Below are positions 9,225 to 17,147 of a DNA stretch of 64,000 nucleotides, piece after piece. Numbering within the stretch: the stretch's first letter is position 1; each line of letters begins with the position of its first letter. The translations under genes and the position numbers were made by a program. The stretch is from Treponema medium (GTDB taxonomy: Bacteria > Spirochaetota > Spirochaetia > Treponematales > Treponemataceae), in assembly GCF_017161265.1 (NCBI RefSeq), contig NZ_CP031393.1:1240001-1304000 (forward strand). Reading direction: 5' to 3'. A model generated the notes under the pieces. That model had not been told where the DNA came from and searched no databases. It saw only the letters and a program-made list of their open reading frames with translations.

Positions 9225-10804
9225 AAATTATTTTTATTACCGGTGTGTCCGGAACGATGGGATCCGAAGCATTAAAACAGATTGCTCAAACGGGAGCATT
9301 CCGGTGCCGTGTTCTATTACGACCTAAAAAGGCGAATATAAAGCTGGCAAAAAAGCTTCAGAAAAACGAAAACATTGAAGTGCTGTTCGGTGACATACAA
9401 AACTACGAAGACTGTCTTGCCGGCGTAAAAGATGCAGACTATGTGCTTCACTGCGCAGCGATTATTCCTCCGGCAGCCGACCACAATCATGATGCTGCAT
9501 TCCGTACAAATTGGCTGGGAACTCAAAATCTGCTTAATGCTGTGGTAGAAAACGGACAAATCGAAAAGACCAAATTCGTTTACATAGGCACCGTTGCGGA
9601 ATACGGTAACAGAACATTCAAACACCCGTGGGGAAGAGCCGGCGATCCGCTTCTGCCGAGTGCGTTTGATCTGTATGCGGCAAGCAAAGTAAAGGCTGAG
9701 CGTGCGGTTATTGAATCCCCTTTATGCTGGGTTTCGCTTCGGCAAAGCGGTATCTTATATGACGAAGTGCTTTTCAATAATATGAATGATGGGTTGATGT
9801 TTCATACGTGCTGGAATACGCCGATAGAATGGGCAACGGCGCGTACTTCCGGTTTGCTTTTGAAAAATCTCGTTGAAAAAGATACAAACGGAACGCTCAG
9901 GTCTGATTTTTGGAAAAAGGTATACAATATCGGAAACGGCAAGGATGCCCGTGTTACCGGCTTTGAAACACTTGACCGCGGTTTTAAAATGATGGGACGG
10001 AGCGCCGAGGAAATTTTCCGCCCCGAATGGAATGCAAGCCGCAATTTCCATTGTATGTGGTTTGCCGATTCTCATATATTAAACAGCTATCTGGATTTCC
10101 AGCATGAAGGGTTTGAAGCGTTTTTTTCAAAGCTTGAAAAAAAATTATGGTATTTTAAATTGGGAAAACCGTTCCCGCGCCTTGTTCAGCGTTTTTCCAT
10201 TATGCCGCTACTGAAAACAAATAATGCTCCGGTCTTTTGGGTTACGCACAACCTCAAAAAAAGAGTTGATGCCTTTTTCGGATCGCTGGATGCATATAAT
10301 GCAATCCCGCGCAGCTGGAAAAAATTTCCGTTATTGTGCAAAAATCAAAACCCTGAAACCGGTGCTGAGTTAGATTACGCGGCATTAAAAGACGAAGCAT
10401 TGCTTGCGGCAAACAATATGCTTTTAAATCACGGCTATGATGAAACAAAGAAGCCGGATGAACTTGATATTGAAGATATGCAGCAGGCAGCGGCTTTCCG
10501 GGGCGGCAAGTGCAACAGTACAACGATGACCCGTGGCGATATGTACCGTCCGCTGCAATGGCAGTGCCATAACGGACATCATTTTTCGGCGACTCCGTAT
10601 TTAGTGCTTAAAACAGGGCATTGGTGTCCGGAATGCTGTAGCGTACCGTCGTGGAATTTCGGAGAGCTTGCAAAACACATTCCGTTTTATGCACAGGTAT
10701 GGTACGACGACCATACGAGTGATGAAACGGAATCATATTCGGCAGAGGATGCCCGCGATATATCCGCCTACGAAGCAGGTTCCTCTAATATACAAAGGGG
10801 ATGA
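9221..10804 (+). CDS. NAD-dependent epimerase/dehydratase with C-terminal zinc-ribbon-like region
   Basis: The first ~330 residues form an extended short-chain dehydrogenase fold: dinucleotide-binding TGVSGTMGSEA at the N-terminus, a DADYVLHCAA strand, and the catalytic YAASK (Tyr-x-x-x-Lys) near residue 150. About 200 further residues follow. They end in a putative zinc-binding treble clef with Cys/His pairs in GGKCNS, WQCHNGHHF and HWCPECC. The sugar nucleotide or other substrate is unknown. The start at 9221 overlaps the MATE stop codon. The 3' end overlaps the convergent gene at 10785 by 20 bases. The added tail is unusual for the family. Confidence 0.8.
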   Translation: MKIIFITGVSGTMGSEALKQIAQTGAFRCRVLLRPKKANIKLAKKLQKNENIEVLFGDIQNYEDCLAGVKDADYVLHCAAIIPPAADHNHDAAFRTNWLGTQNLLNAVVENGQIEKTKFVYIGTVAEYGNRTFKHPWGRAGDPLLPSAFDLYAASKVKAERAVIESPLCWVSLRQSGILYDEVLFNNMNDGLMFHTCWNTPIEWATARTSGLLLKNLVEKDTNGTLRSDFWKKVYNIGNGKDARVTGFETLDRGFKMMGRSAEEIFRPEWNASRNFHCMWFADSHILNSYLDFQHEGFEAFFSKLEKKLWYFKLGKPFPRLVQRFSIMPLLKTNNAPVFWVTHNLKKRVDAFFGSLDAYNAIPRSWKKFPLLCKNQNPETGAELDYAALKDEALLAANNMLLNHGYDETKKPDELDIEDMQQAAAFRGGKCNSTTMTRGDMYRPLQWQCHNGHHFSATPYLVLKTGHWCPECCSVPSWNFGELAKHIPFYAQVWYDDHTSDETESYSAEDARDISAYEAGSSNIQRG

Positions 10805-11588
10805 TACGCTTCGGTCTATAGCGGGCAAATTCATCGGGGAAGTCTTGCGCATATTTTTTATACAAGGCATGAGAGCGCGGTACCAAGTTGCAAGCCGTCC
10901 AAAATAAAAACAGGAAACCGGCGGATGACCATGTTAAAACGGCGAAGCCGAGCCATTCCACCAATTCACCGAAGTAGTTTGCGCTGGTAACGTAGCGGTA
11001 CATTCCCTTACACGGATAGTAGTGCTTGCTGTCTCCATTTGATCTCAGCGAACGGATATAGGAATCGGATTGTATATTGATAAACATACCGGCACAAAAT
11101 AAAATTGCGCCGAGGATAAAACGGGGATCGGCAAACCAGCGCACGTTATACATTTCTGCAGGAGAAAAATAAAAAATCCATAAACCGATTAAAAACGCAT
11201 TGATCGTATTAAAGAGCATCCCCATTGATACTATGCTGAGCGGCATTTTACTGTTTCCCTTGAGCAGCATCGGGAAAATCAGCGTGCGTTGAATATAGTG
11301 GGCAAGGAAGAAAGACACAAGCACTATCCGCACCGGTTTGTGTGCATAGTCGAGTACGGACAGTAAAGAAATCATAACGATAAGAGTTGGACACTCCATC
11401 AGCATCCATGCAGCTTTATTGTTAAAACTGAAGCCCCATTTTTTATTGATTAGCTTTCCGTACCCTGCCGGGATAAAATATAAGGCAAAAAAGCATATCA
11501 ATCCCAAAACGAGCATGACAATTTCAACGGTGCAATATACAGAATACAACATGCGTAACAGTATCACCGCTTTTCTTCTTTTAATCAA
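10785..11588 (-). CDS. Steroid 5-alpha-reductase/DUF1295-like membrane protein
   Basis: A 267-residue polytopic membrane protein. The C-terminal part carries the steroid-reductase signature: YYPCKGMYRYVTSANYFGE, then ELVEWLGFA, then PRSHALYKKY and the ending RPKRIIPFVY. In eukaryotes this fold reduces double bonds of steroids or enoyl-CoA lipids with NADPH. Bacterial members are uncharacterised and may act on polyprenyl or fatty lipids. A TTG at 11588 is taken as the start because GAGGG lies close upstream; the first ATG is eleven codons later and has no convincing Shine-Dalgarno. The stop overlaps the tail of the epimerase gene convergently. Confidence 0.75.
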   Translation of the reverse strand: MIKRRKAVILLRMLYSVYCTVEIVMLVLGLICFFALYFIPAGYGKLINKKWGFSFNNKAAWMLMECPTLIVMISLLSVLDYAHKPVRIVLVSFFLAHYIQRTLIFPMLLKGNSKMPLSIVSMGMLFNTINAFLIGLWIFYFSPAEMYNVRWFADPRFILGAILFCAGMFINIQSDSYIRSLRSNGDSKHYYPCKGMYRYVTSANYFGELVEWLGFAVLTWSSAGFLFLFWTACNLVPRSHALYKKYAQDFPDEFARYRPKRIIPFVY

Positions 11589-11704
11589 CTATCCCTCGAT
11601 GCGGAGTGTTGGGGAATGCAACTTTCCGCACGGATCAAGCGCCGGTAGGAAGGGTTGACAGGCTGCATAAATACTCGTAGCTTACTTAAAAAAGGCTGAA
11701 TGAT

Positions 11705-12358
11705 ATGGATCCTACGATACGATTGCTTCCCGCCGATGCAGTGTACACGGTGTATGAACGGCTGCGGCAGGAAAATCCCAACCCGCGGAGCGAGCTGCAT
11801 TGGAAAAATGTCTATACATTGCTGGTTGCCGTGGTGCTTTCGGCGCAGGCAACCGATGTCGGGGTAAACAAGGCAACCGCACCTCTTTTTGAAAAGGTTG
11901 AAACACCGGCGCAAATGCTTGACCTCGGCGAAGAGGGACTGAAAAGCTATATCAATTCCATCAATTTATACCCGACAAAGGCAAAGCGGATTATCGCGCT
12001 CAGTAAGATTCTGATAGACCAATATCATTCGGAGGTGCCGCATGACCGTACTGCATTGGAAAGCCTTCCGGGGGTCGGGCGGAAAACAGCCAATGTTGTG
12101 CTGAATGTAGGATTCGGAGAACCTGCAATAGCGGTTGATACACATATTCTGCGTACTGCCCCTCGTATCGGACTGTCGCAGGGGACAACCCCGCTTGAGG
12201 TTGAGCAGGATTTACTGCGCATAACACCCGAAGAATTTTTGCTGGACGCTCATCATTGGATTTTGTTGCACGGTAGATATGTCTGTAAAGCTCGAAATCC
12301 TGATTGTGCCGGATGTAATCTTAATGATATATGCTTAAAAAACGGGGTAGGGGACTAG
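11705..12358 (+). CDS. nth: Endonuclease III
   Basis: A 217-residue bifunctional DNA glycosylase/AP lyase for oxidised pyrimidines. The helix-hairpin-helix with catalytic Lys is LPGVGRKTANVV, the catalytic Asp lies in AVDTHI, and the 4Fe-4S cluster loop is complete at the C-terminus (CKARNPDCAGCNLNDIC). It therefore contrasts with the cluster-less MutY relative at 3.1-3.9 kb. The start is ATG 11705. It is a monocistronic gene between a divergent membrane-protein gene and a convergent phosphoesterase gene. Confidence 0.95.
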   Translation: MDPTIRLLPADAVYTVYERLRQENPNPRSELHWKNVYTLLVAVVLSAQATDVGVNKATAPLFEKVETPAQMLDLGEEGLKSYINSINLYPTKAKRIIALSKILIDQYHSEVPHDRTALESLPGVGRKTANVVLNVGFGEPAIAVDTHILRTAPRIGLSQGTTPLEVEQDLLRITPEEFLLDAHHWILLHGRYVCKARNPDCAGCNLNDICLKNGVGD

Positions 12359-12409
12359 AACCATAAAAAAGGGGAAAGTTGGGTAGGCTGATTGGTTTTA
12401 CGATCTCGT

Positions 12410-13180
12410 TTATAATAGAGCCGTTCCCAGCCGTTGGCTTATTTTTTCATTGGTAGGGCGGACATCGTAATACGCTGCTTTGAAGGTAACCGTGCGGGCG
12501 GTGGTATCCCATAGCGCAAAATATGCAGGGAAATGCGTTTTATCGGCAAGCGATTTCGCCCTGTCCTCAGCTGCGCCTAATACGCGCGGAAAGCCTACGC
12601 TGCCCGGATTGACGATACAGCAATCTTTATCGAGTGTTACCGTTTGCTCCGGTTCGGGGTATAATGCATTGTAGTATCCCCGATCGATGTAGAAAACGGC
12701 AGCTTGGTGCGTGTGTCCGCAAAAGCAGAGTTTAAAGCCTTCTGCACACAGGTACCGGAGCGATACCGCTGTTTCTTGTCCGCCGTGCAGATATTCGGTG
12801 ACGGGTTCCAACGGCGACCCATGCACAAGCAGTGTCTTTTCGGATAAAAAATAGAGAGGACGTAATCGTGCTAAAAAGAATCGGCTTTTCCACGAGATAA
12901 GCGATGCAGTCTTTTTGAGCGAACGGCGGGCATTCTCGCTGAACCAGTCGGACGGAAGCCTTTTAAGCAATCCTTCTTCGTGATTACCTGTCAGAAGAAT
13001 GCACGGACGGATATGTTTTTTTAATCCTTTTACTTGCTGAATGCATCCCTCGGGATCGGGACCGTAGCCGACCATATCGCCAAGCGAGATAAAGCCGTCG
13101 TACTGTCCCTTGACGGAATCCAGTACAGCGTTGAGTGCTTCCATGTTTGCATGGATATCTGCCGTTACCACTATTTTCAT
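12410..13180 (-). CDS. Calcineurin-like metallophosphoesterase
   Basis: A 256-residue two-metal phosphoesterase. All five blocks are visible: TADIHAN near residue 6, GDMVGYGPDPEGC, LLTGNHEEG, LLVHGSP and CFCGHTHQA. The GDMVGYGPDP variant is typical of the YfcE/DR1281-like branch, which acts on small phosphodiesters or unknown substrates, rather than ApaH. It is predicted to be cytoplasmic, with no signal peptide. There is no clear Shine-Dalgarno before ATG 13180. It is divergent from the unknown gene at 13205 with only 24 bases between the start codons, so the promoters must overlap each other's genes. Confidence 0.88.
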   Translation of the reverse strand: MKIVVTADIHANMEALNAVLDSVKGQYDGFISLGDMVGYGPDPEGCIQQVKGLKKHIRPCILLTGNHEEGLLKRLPSDWFSENARRSLKKTASLISWKSRFFLARLRPLYFLSEKTLLVHGSPLEPVTEYLHGGQETAVSLRYLCAEGFKLCFCGHTHQAAVFYIDRGYYNALYPEPEQTVTLDKDCCIVNPGSVGFPRVLGAAEDRAKSLADKTHFPAYFALWDTTARTVTFKAAYYDVRPTNEKISQRLGTALL

Positions 13181-13204
13181 ATTGAGAGGAATATATCATA
13201 CCGT

Positions 13205-13783
13205 ATGCCGGAAAAACTTACAACAAGACTTTTGAATAACCTTCGGGATAGCTTTCAATCCGATTGGAAATTGCTTTCCGAAACGGAGCATTTTCTTGCG
13301 TCTACCCCTTTGCAACAGAACTATGAACAGCAATTTGCCGTATGGCGTAAACGGCTGCAAACAGGGAAAAATGATGCGGTACGCGCATCGGTACGGGAAG
13401 ACCTTATCGCATTGAGGAAAGCGCTGCGTTTGGAAGGGTATGATTTATCTCTCGGAGCAATTCAGCTTATTGTAAAAGACTTTGTCAACGATGATGCGGC
13501 GGCTCGCGGTTTCCGGCGGGTTGTGATCTGCTTTTGTGATGCGGGGCTGTTTTGGCTGTCGGGGGAAGCTAATCACCTTGAACTTGGCAGTGATCTACAG
13601 GTCGAGTTGGAACGTAAGCGGCTGTATGTTCATCCTGAAATGCATTATCTTTGGTTCCTGTGGAAGCGGGATGCCTTGCTGTTAAGCGGTTCCGCAACCG
13701 AAACAAAAGAAGCTTTTGAGCGTCTGCAAACACGCGCTCAAGCAAACCCGCAAAAAGTATTGCGCTATCTTAAAGCGTTGTAG
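13205..13783 (+). CDS. Unknown protein, 192 residues
   Basis: I do not recognise the family. The protein is soluble and charged, with Trp/Arg-rich patches such as HPEMHYLWFLWKRDALLLSG and an ERLQTRAQANPQK tail, and no signal peptide or membrane segment. ATG 13205 is the only sensible start downstream of the divergent phosphoesterase gene. An AGAGGA sits 16 bases upstream, too far to be a good ribosome-binding site. Codon use is like that of its neighbours, so it is probably a real chromosomal gene of unknown function. Confidence 0.6.
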   Translation: MPEKLTTRLLNNLRDSFQSDWKLLSETEHFLASTPLQQNYEQQFAVWRKRLQTGKNDAVRASVREDLIALRKALRLEGYDLSLGAIQLIVKDFVNDDAAARGFRRVVICFCDAGLFWLSGEANHLELGSDLQVELERKRLYVHPEMHYLWFLWKRDALLLSGSATETKEAFERLQTRAQANPQKVLRYLKAL

Positions 13784-13918
13784 GATCAGTTTTACTTGTC
13801 TTTTTGCTGTTATTTTAGTACCTTCATCCGTAATTAACATGCTTTGATAAGGAGTACAGGGGAATTGAGTTTTCTGTACAGATAGATACTTCGTTTATAA
13901 ACCGTTAGGAGATATGAT

Positions 13919-14332
13919 ATGGACATGGATTTATACATAACAAAGCATCGGGTCATGCAAGATTACCTTCGCCAGCTAACCAACCTTGTAAACGGTACTA
14001 TAGACAAGGCAAATGCTCCATTAATTGCAGAGCTTATTAATAAAACAACGGGTGTATTGAATATGCACCTTGCCTCCGAGGATCATTTTGTTTACCCGAA
14101 GTTATTGGAGAGCAGCGATGAGAAAATTCGATCGATTACCCGATCATATATGAATGAAATGACGAAAATAGCGGATTCGTATCTCGCCTTTCATAAAAAT
14201 TTTAATACGCCGTCAAAAATACTTGCAGATACCGACGAATTTAAAAAAACTTTTAAACAGGTACGGGATGCGCTTTTACTGCGCATAGATCGCGAAGAAA
14301 AAGAACTGTATACATTTACTGGGCACCTCTAA
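13919..14332 (+). CDS. Hemerythrin-like HHE domain protein
   Basis: A 137-residue four-helix protein with spaced His/Glu ligands typical of the HHE cation-binding family: ITKHRVM near residue 9, MHLASEDHFVYPKL in the middle, and LAFHKNF. Such proteins carry a di-iron site that binds oxygen or reacts with NO or peroxide, a plausible protective role in an anaerobic spirochaete. The start ATG 13919 has AGGAG seven bases upstream. The end of the gene lies inside the left arm of a hairpin (14321-14377), so transcription termination is built onto the last codons. Confidence 0.78.
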   Translation: MDMDLYITKHRVMQDYLRQLTNLVNGTIDKANAPLIAELINKTTGVLNMHLASEDHFVYPKLLESSDEKIRSITRSYMNEMTKIADSYLAFHKNFNTPSKILADTDEFKKTFKQVRDALLLRIDREEKELYTFTGHL

Positions 14333-14377
14333 AAACTCGGTTAGATTTGCTTCGCATCCTTCGGAATAGAGGTGCCC
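14321..14377. repeat. Type-C long hairpin, possible terminator
   Basis: GGGCACCTCT (14321-14330) pairs with AGAGGTGCCC (14368-14377). The interior, read on the minus strand, contains ATTCCGAAGGATGCGAAGC and then AATCTAACCGAGTTTT. The same interior recurs at 39114-39172 with different, still complementary arms. It covers the stop codon of the hemerythrin gene. Confidence 0.7.
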
Positions 14378-14415
14378 TACTGTTTAAAAGTTTCCTGAAA
14401 AGGCAATGCGCGGAC

Positions 14416-14444
14416 TTGCAATTCCCTCTTTTTGCTCCTATAAT
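14416..14444 (+). promoter_or_regulatory. Strong-looking sigma70 promoter
   Basis: TTGCAA at 14416-14421, a 17-base spacer, and a perfect TATAAT at 14439-14444. Transcription would start near 14451, exactly at the ATG of the 110-codon frame at 14452, and could also read on towards the large lipoprotein gene at 14999. Confidence 0.55.
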
Positions 14445-14451
14445 TACGAGT

Positions 14452-14784
14452 ATGCTGAGTCAACGTAACGGATTCTTGCAGCACCAACCGCCTCTTTCCA
14501 AAGTGCAGTTGCTATTTTCAGTAGCGGCATATTTTCAAAAGGTAGTTGACATCCCTGAAAAACGGGCAGCCTTTTCAGTCAGACAACGTCATTATTTTTT
14601 CTCATCAATTTTTGCAGACGGCAAACGTGCTGTTAGTGTTTTTAATTTTGCACAAAAACGGTACTTTGCTGCCTTGGGCATATTGTGTGCGTTAGGTATG
14701 CAAAAACGTCTTCATAATAAACACATCATCAACATAGCATTTTATCGTCGAAGCCGTCCGGCAGTATGGTTTGATAGCGGGTAG
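14452..14784 (+). CDS. Possible small basic protein, leaderless
   Basis: A 110-codon open frame with no recognised family. The product would be basic and rich in Phe, Arg and Lys, with one moderately hydrophobic stretch (KRYFAALGILCALGM). The case for it is position: its ATG coincides with the predicted transcription start of the promoter at 14416-14444. There is no ribosome-binding site and no homology that I can name. It may equally be part of an untranslated transcript. The rest of 14378-14998 holds no other gene that I can support. Confidence 0.25.
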   Translation: MLSQRNGFLQHQPPLSKVQLLFSVAAYFQKVVDIPEKRAAFSVRQRHYFFSSIFADGKRAVSVFNFAQKRYFAALGILCALGMQKRLHNKHIINIAFYRRSRPAVWFDSG

Positions 14785-14998
14785 CTTGTAAAAACAGTAT
14801 GCTCTACGGTTTATTGCAAGAGTAGGGAAAATAAATAGAGAGGAAATATATCGTATAAACTTACCGTCGAAGAATAGCTGTAAGAATGTGCGTTCTTAGG
14901 CGTGGATAAGGATATACGGCTTTTAGGTGGGGTTCTTAGGGGTAAAACCCCTAAGCGGATATTTTGAAGAAAGGAGAGGTTGTAGGGGAGGAATTCGT

Positions 14999-17134
14999 AT
15001 GAAAATAAATGTAAATAAAAAGAGCGGTGTGCTCTTAGGTTTAGCAGCGGTGCTGATGCTTGGCGCGTTGGTAATTGGCTGTAAGACAAATGTAAGTAGT
15101 GAAACATCAACGGTAGCGGTAACGGGGGTAACGCTGAATAAAAGCGAACTAACGCTTGAGGCAGGCAAGAGTGAACAGCTTACCGCAACGGTTGCTCCTA
15201 CAAATGCTACGAACAAAAAAGTCAGCTGGAGTTCGGACAAGCAGGATATTGCAAGCGTTGATGCGACCGGAAAGGTAACGGCCAACAAAGCCGGTGAAGC
15301 AGTTATTATGGTAACGAGCGAAGACGGCGGTAAAACGGCGAGCTGTACGGTAAAGGTAACAGCCAAGCCTCCGACGACATATAAGGTAACCTTTAGTGTA
15401 GACGGCATAGGCGGCACGCTCAAAGCAAAGTCGGACGGCATAGCGGAAACGGATAAAAGCCCCATAAGCGTCGAAAAGGACAAAACCGTAACCTTTACCG
15501 CAATACCCGCAGAAAACTTTGTTGTAGACAAGTGGACAATTCAAGGCGGCAGCTTTGAAAGCAGTACCGGAACAGACGGCAACAGCGCCGCAAAGGTAAA
15601 AGTAACGGCAAAAACGGACGTAAAGGTACTATTCAAGGCTTCCGCTGTAGCGGTAATAGACGTAATGCTTGATAAAACTGAGCTGACGCTTGAGGAAGAA
15701 AAGACCGAACAACTGACTGCAACGATTGCACCAGCAAATGCGACAAACAAAAACATAACGTGGAGTTCTGATAAGCCGGATATTGCAAGCGTTGATGCGA
15801 CCGGAAAGGTAACGGCACACAAAGCCGGTGAAGCAGTTATTATGGTAACGAGCGAAGACGGCGGTAAAACGGCGAGCTGTAAGGTAAGGGTAACAGCCAA
15901 GCCTCCGACAACATACAAGATAACCTTCAGCGTAGAAGGTGGGAACGGCACGCTCAAAGCAATGGTCGACGGCAGCGAAATCCATACGGGCGACAAGGTT
16001 GAACAGGATAAAATCATAACCTTTACTGCAACGCCTAATTCGGGCTACAGGGTAAAGGGCTGGAAGGTAGATGACGCAGTTGTTACCGGCAACGCATCAA
16101 CCACTTATACCCACACCGTTACAAAAGGCGTCGAGGTTAAGGTGAGCTTTGAAAGCAACAGCGTCCCGCCGACACCGCCTGCATCTGGTCCTTACGATTT
16201 TGTAGAGATAACCCCGCTTGCAGCGGGGATTACCGGTAAAGATCCGACATATTCTTTGCCGGGAACAGATAATTATTGGAAAGGGGTATTCCGCGAAGGG
16301 CGGAAGGTGAAATTGAGCTCTTATAAGCTTGGCAAAACGGAAGTGCCGTATGAAGTATGGTATGAGGTGAGGACATGGGCAGAAAGCAATGGATATGCGT
16401 TTGCAAACAAAGGCCGTGAAGGTAGGTATGGGAGTGCAGGAGCTGCTCCTACCGAATTAAACAAGAAACATCCGGTAACGGAGGTAAGCTGGCGAGACTG
16501 TATTGTATGGTGCAATGCGTATACCCAGAAAATCAAAGGGGAGGCGGAATGCGTATACCGCAAAAGTAAAACCGATACTACGGTATTAAAAGACGCGACT
16601 GATACAGCTGCTTGCGATTTCGCGTATGCCGATATGAGTAAGAAAGGGTATCGCCTTCCGACGGAAGCGGAATGGGAATATGCAGCTCGGTGGCAGGGAA
16701 GCGACAACACCAATGCTGAACAATACGGGGATGTATGGCTTACCAAACTGAACAGCGCGAGCGGAGCGAAAGGCAACTGGGAAGATGCGGAGAAAACGGG
16801 AGAAGTTGCATGGTATAGCGGTAATGCAGATAGTAAAACGCATCCAGTTGGAACAAAGAAAGCGAATGCACTAGGCTTACACGATATGAGCGGGAACGTA
16901 TGGGAATGGTGTTTTGATTGGTATGATATTGATCCTACAGTAAATGATGCTGCTTATACATCCGGCGGATTTGTAGTTGACCCGCAGGGTGGCGCGTTTG
17001 GCGGTCACCGCGTCCGGCGCGGAGGCGGTTGGATCTTTGGCGCGGGGCGCTGCGTCGTCGGTAGGCGGGGCTACGCCAACCCCGTCATCAGCAGCGTCGA
17101 TCTTGGTTTTCGTGTGGCTATGTCCAAGAATTGA
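14999..17134 (+). CDS. Big_2/FGE-domain lipoprotein with DGR-type variable C-terminus
   Basis: A 711-residue surface lipoprotein candidate. A signal peptide ends in the lipobox LVIGC (Cys28). Two bacterial Ig-like (Big_2) domains follow, each with TLNKSELTLE/MLDKTELTLE and DIASVDATGKVTA motifs. They alternate with two InlB-type repeat regions (YKVTFSVDG, YKITFSVEG). After a Pro-rich linker near residue 395 comes a formylglycine-generating-enzyme/C-type-lectin fold: GKTEVPYEVWYEV, HPVTEVSWRDCIVWCNAY, YRLPTEAEWEYAAR, LHDMSGNVWEWCFDW, then GGGW...LGFRV. This is the architecture of DGR target proteins such as TvpA of T. denticola, so a ligand-binding display role is more likely than enzymatic activity. 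ATG 14999 has GGGGAGG upstream. Confidence 0.88.
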   Translation: MKINVNKKSGVLLGLAAVLMLGALVIGCKTNVSSETSTVAVTGVTLNKSELTLEAGKSEQLTATVAPTNATNKKVSWSSDKQDIASVDATGKVTANKAGEAVIMVTSEDGGKTASCTVKVTAKPPTTYKVTFSVDGIGGTLKAKSDGIAETDKSPISVEKDKTVTFTAIPAENFVVDKWTIQGGSFESSTGTDGNSAAKVKVTAKTDVKVLFKASAVAVIDVMLDKTELTLEEEKTEQLTATIAPANATNKNITWSSDKPDIASVDATGKVTAHKAGEAVIMVTSEDGGKTASCKVRVTAKPPTTYKITFSVEGGNGTLKAMVDGSEIHTGDKVEQDKIITFTATPNSGYRVKGWKVDDAVVTGNASTTYTHTVTKGVEVKVSFESNSVPPTPPASGPYDFVEITPLAAGITGKDPTYSLPGTDNYWKGVFREGRKVKLSSYKLGKTEVPYEVWYEVRTWAESNGYAFANKGREGRYGSAGAAPTELNKKHPVTEVSWRDCIVWCNAYTQKIKGEAECVYRKSKTDTTVLKDATDTAACDFAYADMSKKGYRLPTEAEWEYAARWQGSDNTNAEQYGDVWLTKLNSASGAKGNWEDAEKTGEVAWYSGNADSKTHPVGTKKANALGLHDMSGNVWEWCFDWYDIDPTVNDAAYTSGGFVVDPQGGAFGGHRVRRGGGWIFGAGRCVVGRRGYANPVISSVDLGFRVAMSKN
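15244..15347 (+). repeat. Intragenic Big_2 duplication, copy 1
   Basis: These 104 bases recur 534 bases downstream with two mismatches that I can count. They encode the second half of the Ig-like domain. The near identity at DNA level, third positions included, indicates a recent duplication or gene conversion. Confidence 0.85.
15778..15881 (+). repeat. Intragenic Big_2 duplication, copy 2
   Basis: Second copy of the 15244-15347 repeat. The two differences lie together where GCCAAC in copy 1 reads GCACAC here. Confidence 0.85.
16990..17131 (+). other. Putative DGR variable region (VR)
   Basis: This is the last ~120-140 bases of the lipoprotein gene, encoding the ligand-face loop between GGGW and LGFRV. 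It is far more GC-rich than the rest of the gene. Codons at the expected variable positions nearly all end in C: atc, ggc, cgc, gtc, gtc, ggc, tac, aac, gtc, atc, agc, agc, gtc. That is what adenine mutagenesis of AAC codons in a template would leave. Elsewhere in the gene Val is mostly gta or gtt. No template repeat, reverse transcriptase or Avd gene is visible in this window. Confidence 0.65.
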
Positions 17135-17147
17135 CGTCCTTGTCCTG

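Noticed and set aside
14811-15540. Minus-strand open frames opposite the lipoprotein gene
   Set aside because: Low-complexity Ser/Pro/Leu products are mirror images of the Lys/Thr-rich Big_2 coding sequence.
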